This document shows, piece after piece, positions 8,485-16,807 of a stretch of DNA of 64,000 nt (its first letter is position 1; each line of letters begins with the position of its first letter). This stretch comes from Deltaproteobacteria bacterium. Its GTDB lineage: Bacteria; Myxococcota_A; Polyangia; Polyangiales; Houyiibacteriaceae. The stretch is from NCBI GenBank assembly GCA_017644045.1, contig JAEPMI010000009.1:372001-436000 (forward strand), given 5' to 3'. Under the pieces are notes generated by a model. It ran no database searches. It had not been told where the DNA came from and saw only the letters and a list, made by a program, of their open reading frames with translations. Position numbers and translations under genes: made by a program.

Positions 8485-9236
8485 CCAGGCGAGACCCCCT
8501 CGCCGGACTGAAGCGGCGATTCGCGACGCTGCCACGACCGGTGCTGCTCGGGCTGGACGTCGATGGGACGCTCGCGCGGATCGTGCGCGACCCATCGAAG
8601 GCGCGAGTGCCGGACGGCACGCAGACCGTCCTGCGCAAGCTCGCCAAGCGAGACGACTACCGGGTCGCGCTCATCACCGGTCGCGACCTGCCCGCGCTGA
8701 AGCGAATGGCGCGGGTGCCCGGCGCGTGGCGCGCCGTGGAGCACGGCGGTCGCATCGTTCGGCCAGGTGAACGAGCACGGGCCCCGAAGCTCACCGCCGA
8801 GGAGAAGGCGAAGCTCGACGCGTTCACTCAGTGGGCGAGTCAGGGCTCCGGCCACGTCGAGCACAAGGCGCGCTCGGTCGCGCTCCACGTCCGGCGACTG
8901 GGGGCCGACACCGCACGCGAGCGACTCGCGGCAGCCAAGAAGGTCGCGAAGGAGAGCGGGCTCATCGCACGCGAGGGCCGCGCGGTCCTCGAGGCGGAGC
9001 TCGAGAGCGGCGACAAGGGCGTCGCGCTCACGAAGCTGCACGAGCTCACCGGCGCCGAGAGCGTCTTCTTCGCCGGCGACGACCTCACCGACCTGCCGGC
9101 CATCCGCTACGCCAAGAGCCACGGGATCGGCGTGTTCATCAAGAGCGCGGAGCGCCCACAGCGCCCCAAGCAGGCGAGCTTCGCCATCGACGGCCCCGAC
9201 GCGCTCGCGGCGTTCCTCCGCTCGATCCTCGAATGA
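8481..9236 (+). CDS. otsB: Trehalose-6-phosphate phosphatase (HAD superfamily)
   Basis: 251 aa. HAD motif I is LDVDGTL with catalytic Asp26 and Asp28. Motif II is ALITGR near residue 63 and motif IV is FAGDDLTDLPA near 197, matching trehalose-phosphatases. It dephosphorylates trehalose-6-phosphate to trehalose in the cytoplasm. The GTG start at 8481 overlaps the otsA stop, so the two are translationally coupled. A GCCGCAA/TTGCGGC hairpin lies about 40 bp downstream. Confidence 0.93.
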   Translation: MTRRDPLAGLKRRFATLPRPVLLGLDVDGTLARIVRDPSKARVPDGTQTVLRKLAKRDDYRVALITGRDLPALKRMARVPGAWRAVEHGGRIVRPGERARAPKLTAEEKAKLDAFTQWASQGSGHVEHKARSVALHVRRLGADTARERLAAAKKVAKESGLIAREGRAVLEAELESGDKGVALTKLHELTGAESVFFAGDDLTDLPAIRYAKSHGIGVFIKSAERPQRPKQASFAIDGPDALAAFLRSILE

Positions 9237-9276
9237 CGCGGGGCCTGCGGGGTTCCGCACCATCGAGCCGCAGCAT

Positions 9277-9302
9277 GCCGCAACCGCGCGCCGGATTGCG
9301 GC
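9277..9302 (+). terminator. Hairpin downstream of otsB
   Basis: GCCGCAA (9277-9283) pairs with TTGCGGC (9296-9302) around a 12-base GC-rich loop. There is no U-tract, so it is only a candidate terminator between otsB and the next same-strand gene. Confidence 0.35.
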
Positions 9303-9361
9303 GAGTCCCGGCGTGAGCTCGGGGAGCGAGGACCTGGCGCGCCCCTTGCTCTACCGACCCC

Positions 9362-10063
9362 ATGGGCCACTGGGATCAGATCTATCAGCAGTCGCGACAG
9401 TTCCGAGTCGCCCTCGGCGGCGGCTCGATCCGTCCGGGTCATCACGCGCGGCCCCGCCTCGCGGGCGCCGATGACGCAGCGGTCGACGCGGTGTTCTCGG
9501 CGTCCGTCTGCCCTTCCTGCCTGGACTTCGCGCCGGTCGGCGTCGCCTGCGTTCGGTGCGACGAGCTCGGGGTCTCCGTCGACTCCCGTCGGCGCGTCTA
9601 CCGCTCGCCCTGGTACGTCGCGGGGGTCCGCGCGCTGCGCGCCCTCCGAGCGCGAAGCGCGCAGTGGTTCGAGGTCGCGGACAGCGCACCGGACGCCGTG
9701 GCGGCGTCCGCCTCGGGCTGGGTCCGGCTCCGGGGACGCGTCCGTGCGCGTGAGGGCTCCGGCCCGGTCGCGGTGCTCGAGCGGGCTCGCGTCGACGGCG
9801 AGTCAGTGGTCACGACCGACGTCGCCGACTTCGATCTCGCCGACGAGACGGGAGCGGTGCGCATCGGCTCGCTGGCGCTCGCCGTGGAGCTCATCGGGAC
9901 CGATCTGCCGCATGGTCGCTGGCGGCAGGAGGTCGTCGATGGCGACACGATCGTGCTGGTCGCCCACGTCGGCGCGCCCGGCGAAGGACCGCACCGGACC
10001 GCTCCGCGGCACGTGGTGAGCTCGGTCGAACGACCCGCCCTGCTCTTCGTGGACGCGCGATGA
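9362..10063 (+). CDS. Unknown protein with zinc-ribbon-like cysteines
   Basis: 233 aa, not assigned to a family. Four cysteines form two knuckles, CPSC (Cys50, Cys53) and CVRC (Cys63, Cys66), suggesting one structural zinc site. The C-terminal half alternates short beta strands (WVRLRGRVRARE, VRIGSLALAVEL) and could be an OB-fold-like domain. No signal peptide or transmembrane helix is evident. It overlaps the following transglutaminase-like gene by 4 bp (ATGA), so the two products are likely made together. Confidence 0.75.
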   Translation: MGHWDQIYQQSRQFRVALGGGSIRPGHHARPRLAGADDAAVDAVFSASVCPSCLDFAPVGVACVRCDELGVSVDSRRRVYRSPWYVAGVRALRALRARSAQWFEVADSAPDAVAASASGWVRLRGRVRAREGSGPVAVLERARVDGESVVTTDVADFDLADETGAVRIGSLALAVELIGTDLPHGRWRQEVVDGDTIVLVAHVGAPGEGPHRTAPRHVVSSVERPALLFVDAR

Positions 10064-11763
10064 AGAAGGGCGCGCGCGCGATCGGCGTGCTCCTGAAGGT
10101 CGTCGCGAAGGCGAGCTTCATCGTCGTGGCGCTCGCCCTGCCGATCCTGGGCATCTGGTTCGCGTCGTCGTTGGCCGCATTCCGAGGCGGGTCCACCGGG
10201 GTCGCGATCGCGATTGGCCTGCTCGCTTTCCCGGTGCTCCCGCTGGTGTGGGAGGCCGTCGCCCGATGGCGGCGCGACCCGGAGCGTGAGCCGATCCTGA
10301 AGACGTCGGACCGGCTGGTGCTGCGCACCTTGCTCATCAACCTGCTCTTCGTCGGCGGCGTGCTCACGATGAGCGCGGCGACCCTCTTCGATGCGCTCGC
10401 GACGCGCGGTGACTGGATGCTCGACGGCCGCCACGACGAGACCAGCGAGAGCGTGCGCGGCGTGCTCTTCGGAGCGGCGGACGAGATGGCGTTCCTGCAC
10501 GAGCGCTTCCATCGCAACGAGTTCGCGGAGCACGTGGACGGTGGGAGCCCCGGACCGACCGACTCGGACAGCCGAGCGCCGAGCTCCGACGCCGACAGCC
10601 GAACGCCGAGCTCCGACGCCGACGACCGAGCGCCGAGCTCCGACGCCGACGACCGAACGCCGAGCTCCGACTCCGACGGCGACGGCGACGACCGAGCGCC
10701 GAGCTCCGACGCCGACGACCGAGAGCCGACCTCCGACTCCGACGGCGACGGCCGACAACCGAGCTCCGACGCCGACGGCCGAGAGCCGAGCTCCGACGCC
10801 GACGGCCGAGAGCGGAGCTCCGACTCCGACCACCGAGTGCCGAGCTCCGACGCCGACCACCGAGAGCCGAGCACCGACGCCGAACCCGCTTCGCCCCCAC
10901 CGCTCCGCCCCCGCTGGCCCTACCCCGAGCACCCGGAGATCACCGTGCGCGCCGTGCCCCCGAACGCCGAAGGCGACTGGCGCAGCGTCGCCCAGTGGCT
11001 CGGCGAGCACACCCGGACCGAGCTCGCGCGAGCGAAGGTGATCCACGACTACGTCGCGGTCCGAACCGCGTACGACGTGCCGGCGCTCGCCGACCTCATG
11101 CACTCGGACCAGAGCGCCGACGCCGTGTACCGCGACCGGAAGGGCGTGTGCGCCGGCTACGCCAACCTCTTCGCGGCGATGGCGCAGGAAGCCGGCCTCG
11201 AAGCCCGCGTGGTGGTCGGTGACGTCCGCAAGGGCGGCGAGATCGCCGGTGACGGGCACGCGTGGAACGCCGTTCGGATCGACGGCGAATGGTACCTCGT
11301 CGACCCCACTTGGGACGCCGGCTACGTCGGCGACGAGACCTTCACCGCGCGCTACGGCACCGACTACCTCTTCACGCCTCCCGCGATCTTCGGCCGCGAC
11401 CACCTGCCCGACGATCCCGCGTGGCAGCTCCGGGACGAGCCGCTCGGCCGAGGCGAGTTCGCGCGCCAGCCCATGCTCCGCCCCGGCTTCGATCGCCACG
11501 GGTTCGAGCTCCTCGCCCCCGACCGTGCCCAGGTCGAGGTCGATGGGCCGCTGACCATTCGCGTGGCCAACCCGGCGGGCGATTTCATGATGGCCACACA
11601 CGGACGCGCCGGCTCGGACCATCGATGCGACGTCACCGACGGGAACCCGATCACCATCCATTGCGACGTCCCCGCGGGCCGCTCCACCGTCACCCTCTTC
11701 GGCAGCACCCAGCGCTACTCGACCTACCACGGCATCGGCACCGTCCTGGTCGTCGCTCGGTGA
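10060..11763 (+). CDS. Membrane-anchored transglutaminase-like protein with Asp/Ser/Arg repeat linker
   Basis: 567 aa. Residues 15-60 form two hydrophobic helices and a third spans roughly 90-110. Residues 168-272 are an 11-unit low-complexity repeat (DxDxRxPSS). A transglutaminase core follows with Cys364 in GVCAGYAN, His400 in DGHAWN and Asp415 in LVDPTWD, a complete triad. Family members cleave or cross-link peptides, often at the cell envelope. The repeat would act as a flexible charged spacer holding the domain off the membrane. ATG 10060 overlaps the preceding stop. The C-terminal 130 residues resemble the domain that often follows bacterial transglutaminase cores. Confidence 0.88.
   Translation: MKKGARAIGVLLKVVAKASFIVVALALPILGIWFASSLAAFRGGSTGVAIAIGLLAFPVLPLVWEAVARWRRDPEREPILKTSDRLVLRTLLINLLFVGGVLTMSAATLFDALATRGDWMLDGRHDETSESVRGVLFGAADEMAFLHERFHRNEFAEHVDGGSPGPTDSDSRAPSSDADSRTPSSDADDRAPSSDADDRTPSSDSDGDGDDRAPSSDADDREPTSDSDGDGRQPSSDADGREPSSDADGRERSSDSDHRVPSSDADHREPSTDAEPASPPPLRPRWPYPEHPEITVRAVPPNAEGDWRSVAQWLGEHTRTELARAKVIHDYVAVRTAYDVPALADLMHSDQSADAVYRDRKGVCAGYANLFAAMAQEAGLEARVVVGDVRKGGEIAGDGHAWNAVRIDGEWYLVDPTWDAGYVGDETFTARYGTDYLFTPPAIFGRDHLPDDPAWQLRDEPLGRGEFARQPMLRPGFDRHGFELLAPDRAQVEVDGPLTIRVANPAGDFMMATHGRAGSDHRCDVTDGNPITIHCDVPAGRSTVTLFGSTQRYSTYHGIGTVLVVAR
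10561..10875 (+). repeat. Coding minisatellite, 11 units of about 27 bp
   Basis: Eleven head-to-tail units encode DxDxRxPSS-type nonapeptides. Nine are 27 bp, one is 39 bp and one 33 bp; the longer ones carry extra GDGD or DG codons. Units differ mainly at the fourth and sixth codons. All lengths are multiples of 3, so unit gain or loss keeps the frame. It lies within the transglutaminase-like gene. Confidence 0.9.
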
Positions 11764-11785
11764 GAGGAGCGCGCTCGTGTGGGGC

Positions 11786-12967
11786 TCACTCCATGGTGCA
11801 GGCGCTCGCGGTCTGGTCGTTGCCGCTGGTCCGGAGCCGGCGGGCGTCCGCGCGGGGCGGAGCGCAGCCGGTGGTCGCGTCATCCTGGAAGTAGTGGAAG
11901 GTGGCGAGCGGGTCGCAGGCCCAGGTCCCGTCGAGCAGATTGTCGCGGAACTGGTTGTCCCATGAGGGGCACTCGGCGGTCGGCTTGGTGCAGTCGTCCC
12001 GCGCGTCGTGGTCGCAGTACCAGTCGGTGTAGCCCGCGTGGGTACCGACGCGGATGAAGCGGTTGTCGGTGATGACGTTGCCGTTCGAGTAGTCCCGGAC
12101 CCGGACCGGGTCCCCGGAGCTCCGAAGGAAGCGGTTGGCCCGGATGGTGTTCCGATCGCTCATGTGGGCGACGTAGATCGCGTGGATGAGCCCGCCGCTG
12201 CGCGTGTTGACCACGTCCACGAAGTGGTTGTTGGCGATCTCGTTGTCGTCGCTGTTCACCAGGCGCACGCACGCGGTGGACGGGTCGAGGCTCGAGTCGA
12301 AGACGTTGCCGATGCGCTCGAAGTAGCAGCCGAAGATCCGGTTGCTGCCGTTGCTGGTCGGCTCTTCGTTGCGTGCACCGTTGAAGGAGATGGCGGTCTG
12401 GTAGTTCCGGACGTGCAGGTACCAGAAGTGGAGGTTCGTCTCTTCGCCCGCCGAATGCCGCAGGATGAAGAACGTGCCGCCCGCACAGCTGCCCCCCGAG
12501 GCGCACCCGTCGAAGACCGGTCGGTCCATCCGGTCGGCTGCGCGGAAGGTGATCGTGTGGTCGGGCATGGTGAAGCTCCAGTCCACCCGCTGTTCGCGGT
12601 AGACGCCTGGAGCGATCCACACCTCCACGTCGCACGTGGGCGGGTCGTCGACCAGGCGCTCCTCCACCTCCTCGAGGGTCGCCAGCGGTGCATCCGCCGT
12701 TCCCTCGGCGGCGTCGTCTCCCGCCGGATCGAGGTCGTAGCGACGCGTGCAGGCCGTGCCGCCGTCCGGTGCCGGAGCCGAGGCATCCGAGTGGCCGTCG
12801 CCTCCGTCGTGCAGGGTCCCCGAGTCCTGCGGGGCGGCGTCTCGGGCGGCGGCATCTCCGCCGCCGCCGTCGAGCGGAGCCGAGTCCGCCACCTCATCTC
12901 CCGATCCGCAGGCGAGAGCCAGAATCCCAAGAGCCATGGCCAGACGATGAGCGCTCACGCGAGGCAT
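11786..12967 (-). CDS. Secreted lipoprotein with right-handed beta-helix (parallel beta-helix repeats)
   Basis: 393 aa. The start MPRVSAHRLAMALGILALAC gives a signal peptide with a weak lipobox (LALAC), followed by a disordered Asp/Gly/Ala-rich spacer to about residue 75. The rest has pectate-lyase-like repeats: DPSTACVRLVNSDDNEIANN, IYVAHMSDRNTIRANRF and YSNGNVITDNRFIRVG are successive NxIxxNxF-type coils. Such proteins bind or cleave polysaccharides at the surface, but no catalytic residues can be assigned. ATG 12967 is chosen over an upstream extension because it begins the signal peptide and clears the hairpin at 13009-13059. Confidence 0.82.
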   Translation of the reverse strand: MPRVSAHRLAMALGILALACGSGDEVADSAPLDGGGGDAAARDAAPQDSGTLHDGGDGHSDASAPAPDGGTACTRRYDLDPAGDDAAEGTADAPLATLEEVEERLVDDPPTCDVEVWIAPGVYREQRVDWSFTMPDHTITFRAADRMDRPVFDGCASGGSCAGGTFFILRHSAGEETNLHFWYLHVRNYQTAISFNGARNEEPTSNGSNRIFGCYFERIGNVFDSSLDPSTACVRLVNSDDNEIANNHFVDVVNTRSGGLIHAIYVAHMSDRNTIRANRFLRSSGDPVRVRDYSNGNVITDNRFIRVGTHAGYTDWYCDHDARDDCTKPTAECPSWDNQFRDNLLDGTWACDPLATFHYFQDDATTGCAPPRADARRLRTSGNDQTASACTME

Positions 12968-13008
12968 CGAAGCAAACACCAGGCCAGCGCCTCGGACCCT
13001 TAAATAGA

Positions 13009-13059
13009 GGCGGCGATCCCAATGGCGCGCACCGAAGCGCGCCAATCGGGATCGCCGCC
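13009..13059 (-). terminator. Long GC-rich hairpin downstream of cysteine-rich lipoprotein gene
   Basis: GGCGGCGATCCC (13009-13020) pairs perfectly with GGGATCGCCGCC (13048-13059). An inner stem TGGCGCGC/GCGCGCCA is separated from it by a small bulge. On the minus strand the hairpin is followed by TCTATTTAAG, a weak T-rich stretch. It should end transcription of the gene at 13119-14321. Confidence 0.65.
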
Positions 13060-13069
13060 GACCATCGAC

Positions 13070-13121
13070 TGGCCGTCAACCGAGCGGAAAGCCGAGCTTC
13101 ACCGCTCAGGGTTGGCGGTCA
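13070..13121 (-). terminator. Second imperfect hairpin overlapping the stop of the cysteine-rich lipoprotein gene
   Basis: TGGCCGTCAACC-GAGCGG (13070-13087) pairs with 13102-13121 with two substitutions and a 2-base bulge. It covers the stop codon at 13119-13121 and precedes the stronger hairpin at 13009-13059. Confidence 0.4.
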
Positions 13122-14321
13122 GAGGCGGCAGTCACCGCCCGTGCAGGACTGCAAGAAGCCGCAGGTTCGGCCACACGATCCGCAGTTGTCCTCGTCGGTG
13201 TTGGTGTCCACGCACGATCCATCGCAGAGCACGCGGCCGTCGGTGCAGGTGTCCTGACAGCTACCGTCGTTGCAGAACTCTCCGTCCGCGCACTCCGCTC
13301 CGCACTCACCGCAGTTCGCTCGGTCGGTGTCGGTGTTCGTGCACGCCCCGCTGCAGAGCTCCCGGCCGAGCGGACACTCGCAGCTTCCATCGGTGCACGT
13401 CTGGCCGCCGGTGCACTGTACACCGCAAGACCCGCAGTTCGCCTCGTCCGAGTCCGTGTCGATGCAAAGCAGTCCACACTGGGTCAGGCCGGCGATGCAC
13501 ATGTCGCCACAGGTCCCCCCGGTGCACAGCTCACCGTCGGCGCAGGCGTTGTCGCACGTTCCGCAGTGGTCGGGGTTCTCCATCACGTCGACACAGACAC
13601 CGCCGCAGAGCTCCTGACCGGCCGGGCAATCGCACGAACCCGCCTGGCAGACCTCACCGTTCTCACAGACGTTGCCGCAGCCGCCACAGTTGGCGTCGTC
13701 GTTGTCCGAGTCCACGCACACGCCACCGCATTCGCGACGCGACGCGGCACAGGTGTCGCTGCACTCGCTCAGCGAGCAGAGCGGAGCGGCGTCACCACAG
13801 GCATTTCCACAAGCCCCGCAGTTGTCGGGGTCGTCACTCGTGTCCGTACAGGTCCCGGCGCAGTCCACCTGACCCATGGGACAGCCGCAGCTTCCGCCGA
13901 GGCATTCCTCGTCCCCGCGACACGCGAAGCCACAGGCGCCGCAGTTCGCCTCGTCGCTGTTCAGGTCGAGGCATCGGCCATCGCAGTCGGTGAGATCGGT
14001 CGGGCACTCGTCGAGGCATTCGGCGCCGAAGCAGATCTGCGTGTCGCCGCACGCATTGTCACAGGCTCCGCAATGGTCGGCATCGGTCTCGAGGACCACA
14101 CAGTCGCTGCCACAGAGCGCCTCGTCGTTCGCGCACTCGGGCGGGCCCATGTCCTCATCGGAGCCGCCCATGTCCTCTTCCGAGCCGCCCATATCCTCTT
14201 CCGACCCGCCCATGTCGGTCGACCCATCGACCTCCACGACGTCGTCGTCATCGCCGCACCCGACGGCCACCACCGCCGCGCAAAGCGCGAAGAAGAACGA
14301 GATTCTGATTTGACTATTCAC
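13119..14321 (-). CDS. Cysteine-rich repeat lipoprotein (myxobacterial CxxC-type repeats)
   Basis: 400 aa. GTG 14321 starts a signal peptide ending in the lipobox-like VAVGC. It has a GGGG ribosome-binding sequence about 9 bases upstream, which is why it is preferred over the earlier in-frame ATG at 14354. Residues 30-60 hold three GGSEEDM-type heptads. The remainder is eight or more repeats of about 40 residues with the pattern C-xG-xC-xDxxxDxxNCGxCGxxC, likely disulfide-bonded and metal- or Ca-binding. It is probably a surface-exposed outer-membrane lipoprotein of unknown role. The 5' side is unusually AT-rich for this genome, consistent with a promoter. Confidence 0.85.
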   Translation of the reverse strand: MNSQIRISFFFALCAAVVAVGCGDDDDVVEVDGSTDMGGSEEDMGGSEEDMGGSDEDMGPPECANDEALCGSDCVVLETDADHCGACDNACGDTQICFGAECLDECPTDLTDCDGRCLDLNSDEANCGACGFACRGDEECLGGSCGCPMGQVDCAGTCTDTSDDPDNCGACGNACGDAAPLCSLSECSDTCAASRRECGGVCVDSDNDDANCGGCGNVCENGEVCQAGSCDCPAGQELCGGVCVDVMENPDHCGTCDNACADGELCTGGTCGDMCIAGLTQCGLLCIDTDSDEANCGSCGVQCTGGQTCTDGSCECPLGRELCSGACTNTDTDRANCGECGAECADGEFCNDGSCQDTCTDGRVLCDGSCVDTNTDEDNCGSCGRTCGFLQSCTGGDCRL

Positions 14322-14550
14322 TTCCAACCCCTTTTGCAAACAACAAAGATTCAAAGACCAGAATCTACCACTCCGTTGGCCAAATGACGAACCAGAGCGA
14401 AGTTCTCATTCTTCGATTCAGTGCGACAGGCGTGACGGGCGACCGCCCTGCCGTGGTGCTGGAGCCCCGCTCGGCGGCGAGTCGATGGCATCCAGAGCGC
14501 CACCATCGGACTCGCCCGACGTTCGACGAATCCGGTACAATTGGCGGATC

Positions 14551-15246
14551 GTGTCCACGTCGGAGTCCAAGCCCGCCCCCGCCCCCACCGGGCGTAGGCG
14601 CACCAACAAGTCTCTGCGCACCGTCGCCAAGCCGAAGCAGGCCAGGAGCGAAGAGACCCTCGATCGCCTGCTCGACGCCGCGGAGGCGCTGATCAAGGCG
14701 AACGGGCTCGCCAAGGTCTCCATCGCGGCGATCGCTAGCGAGGCGGGGTCTTCGGTGGGTGGCTTCTACTCTCGCTTCAAGGACAAGGACGAGCTGCTGA
14801 GGACCCTGCACGAGCGGGAGCAGCGTCGCTTTCAGCGCAGCCTCGTCGAGATCGTGGACCCGGAGGTCTGGGTCGAGCAGCCGCTCTCCGTCATGATCGA
14901 ACGAGCGCTGCAGCTCTTCTTCAGCCGGTTGGAGGGGCGCCAGAAGCTCGCGGCCGCCTTCTTGGAGAGCGCCGCCCGAAAGCCGAAGCAGTGGCGCCAC
15001 GCGGTCGAGTTCCGTCAGTCGGTCGTCGAATCGTTCGGCAAGCTGCTGGCCCTCCGCAGCAATGAGATTCGTCATCCGGACCCCCCGCAGGCCATCCGCT
15101 TCGCCATTCATCTGGTGCTCGCGACCGTGGACCAGCGCGCGCTCTTCGCGCAGGTCAACGGACCCGATGCCGCCACGCTCAGCGACACGGAGCTACGCGA
15201 AGAGCTCACCCGAACCCTGCGCCGGTACCTCGGCGTGGATTCGTAG
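14551..15246 (+). CDS. TetR/AcrR-family transcriptional regulator
   Basis: 231 aa. After a basic tail, residues 30-80 form the TetR helix-turn-helix: ETLDRLLDAAEALIKANGL, then SIAAIASEAGSSVGGFYSRF with the typical G-x-Y/F turn, then KDKDELLRTL. The C-terminal ligand-binding half is helical (ALQLFFSRLEGRQKLAAAFL). The likely start is GTG 14551, because the upstream in-frame extension is proline-rich and atypical. A TACAAT -10-like sequence lies at 14536-14541. It is divergent from the cysteine-rich lipoprotein gene, which it may regulate; the ligand is unknown. Confidence 0.88.
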   Translation: MSTSESKPAPAPTGRRRTNKSLRTVAKPKQARSEETLDRLLDAAEALIKANGLAKVSIAAIASEAGSSVGGFYSRFKDKDELLRTLHEREQRRFQRSLVEIVDPEVWVEQPLSVMIERALQLFFSRLEGRQKLAAAFLESAARKPKQWRHAVEFRQSVVESFGKLLALRSNEIRHPDPPQAIRFAIHLVLATVDQRALFAQVNGPDAATLSDTELREELTRTLRRYLGVDS

Positions 15247-15256
15247 CGATGAAGAC

Positions 15257-15281
15257 GGAACGAGAATCAAAGTCTCGTTCC
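15257..15281. terminator. Perfect 9-bp hairpin after tetR-like gene
   Basis: GGAACGAGA (15257-15265) and TCTCGTTCC (15273-15281) pair perfectly around a 7-base loop, starting 10 bp after the TetR stop. It is AT-richer than most hairpins here and could be a terminator or an operator for the TetR protein. Confidence 0.5.
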
Positions 15282-15443
15282 CAAGCGAATACAAACCCGA
15301 TTCTTCTTCCTTTCACCGCGGATCATATGGGGTTCAGCGTTCACGCTGTGACCTCGCGTCACGGATCGTCGAGCACGCATCGCGGAAGAACCGCGGTTTT
15401 CTAGCGACCGAGACTCGGCACGATCGCTGCTTCCATCTGTCCC

Positions 15444-16070
15444 ATGGAAAGAACGAACGTGTGGGTTCTCGGGGTCGCTCTCTCTCTTGCCGGGGTCGGC
15501 TGGACCCCCTCGGCTGACGCACAAGGCGTCCCCGTGGTCGAACAGGAGCAGGCGCCACCTGCTCAGCAGCCAGTCCAGCAGCCACCCCCGGCGGGCTATC
15601 AACAGCAACCGGCGCCAGGCTACGGACAGGGCACGATGCCGGGGTACCAGCAACCGGGGTATCGAGGGCGCCAACAGCGAATCGAGTACCACGACGGGAT
15701 GCAGATTCCCCCTGGCGGTCAGATCGTGACGCGGCTCCGACTGGGAATGCTCATCCCGGGAGCTGCGCTCTTCGGGATCTCCTACATCGGATCGCTGGTC
15801 GCGTGGGCGATCTCGCAGGACGTCAGCGGGGACGTACAGGACATCCTGTTGGTACCGGTCGTCGGTCCCTACATCGCCGCAGCTCGAGCGGACACGCGGT
15901 CTCGAGCGCTCGGTGCGGCGTTCACCGGCGTCTTGCAGACCGTCGGCCTCGCGCTGTTCATCGGCGGCCTCGTACCCAAGAGGTACCTGGTCTACCAGGC
16001 CAACGGTTGGGAGCTGAGCCCACGGGCGGGGTTCGACGGCTTCGGGCTCGATCTCTCGACCGAGTTCTGA
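15444..16070 (+). CDS. Exported small membrane protein with Gln/Pro-rich linker
   Basis: 208 aa, family not recognised. Residues 1-27 are a signal peptide ending SADAQG. Residues 30-80 are a Gln/Pro/Gly/Tyr-rich linker (GYQQQPAPGYGQGTMPGYQ). Hydrophobic segments follow near 98-122 (LGMLIPGAALFGISYIGSLV), 130-145 and 155-172, then a short polar tail. Myxobacteria encode many proteins of this plan near outer-membrane proteins. The 197-bp upstream gap holds the TetR hairpin and otherwise only a weak CGCGG/CCGCG hairpin with TTTT (15381-15399). Confidence 0.75.
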   Translation: MERTNVWVLGVALSLAGVGWTPSADAQGVPVVEQEQAPPAQQPVQQPPPAGYQQQPAPGYGQGTMPGYQQPGYRGRQQRIEYHDGMQIPPGGQIVTRLRLGMLIPGAALFGISYIGSLVAWAISQDVSGDVQDILLVPVVGPYIAAARADTRSRALGAAFTGVLQTVGLALFIGGLVPKRYLVYQANGWELSPRAGFDGFGLDLSTEF

Positions 16071-16141
16071 CCGGGCACGCGCTCAGGGGCCGAACGCATG
16101 GTCGAGCGTGTGAGCCTGACCATCGCGCTCGATGGCCAGCG

Positions 16142-16699
16142 TCAGCTGTCGCGCGCGCCGGCCGCGCCGGTCGGGACCGCAGTCGCTCGTTCGTCAGCGA
16201 ACATCTGGAGCTGGCAGCGCTCACCCGCGCTCTCGAGGTGCACGTACCGGCCTCGGATGCCGACGAGCGAATGCGTCCCTACTCGCTGACCGGTTCGGTA
16301 GAGACGACCCGAGCCCGACGCATCGAGAATGGCTGCGATGGATGCCTCGGGCCGTTTCGAGTCGAAGAACGTCGCGGTGAGCCGCCAGCCCCCATCGCAT
16401 CGGGATGGGGCAGCGACCGGAGGAACCGGCTCGGGCGGCGGCGCGAGCAGCGAGCCACGGGCGGAGTCGAAGATGTTCCGCCTCAGCACGTCGTCGGGAC
16501 TCACCTCGCGCGCCGTGGGCACCTCGCCGCGCACCCCCGGAGCGTACGCCGCGGACGACTCGAAGACGGCCCCGCCGACCAGAGCGACGGTGCCGCGGGC
16601 GAGGAAGAAGGCGACGCAGGCGAGCGCGGTCAGCACGATCGCCGGCGTCGCGAACCGGTTCGTCGCGAGATCCATCCTCGATGCCAGAGCAACGAGCAT
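16142..16699 (-). CDS. GspC-like protein (type II secretion, PulC homology region)
   Basis: 185 aa. One N-terminal transmembrane helix (PAIVLTALACVAFFLARGTV) is followed by DDVLRRNIFD, the hallmark RNIFD of GspC. Then come a Pro-rich linker and an HR-like beta domain (WRLTATFFDSKRPEASIAAI, GQRVGTHSLVGIRG, YVHLESAG). GspC couples the inner-membrane T2SS platform to the secretin GspD. No other gsp genes are nearby and the C-terminal PDZ domain is absent, so it is an orphan or regulatory copy. ATG 16699 follows a GGGGGCGGG ribosome-binding stretch. Confidence 0.72.
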   Translation of the reverse strand: MLVALASRMDLATNRFATPAIVLTALACVAFFLARGTVALVGGAVFESSAAYAPGVRGEVPTAREVSPDDVLRRNIFDSARGSLLAPPPEPVPPVAAPSRCDGGWRLTATFFDSKRPEASIAAILDASGSGRLYRTGQRVGTHSLVGIRGRYVHLESAGERCQLQMFADERATAVPTGAAGARDS

Positions 16700-16807
16700 G
16701 CCCGCCCCCAGTCAGGTTCGGCGCGGCGAAGCGACACCGACGAAGCGTCGGCCCGGTGACGGGATGTCGCCCACCGCCGCGGACTCACGCCATTTCGTCC
16801 GACCGGC

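Noticed and set aside
10561..10875. Possible CRISPR array
   Set aside because: Repeats are contiguous without spacers, in multiples of 3, and encode peptide repeats in frame.
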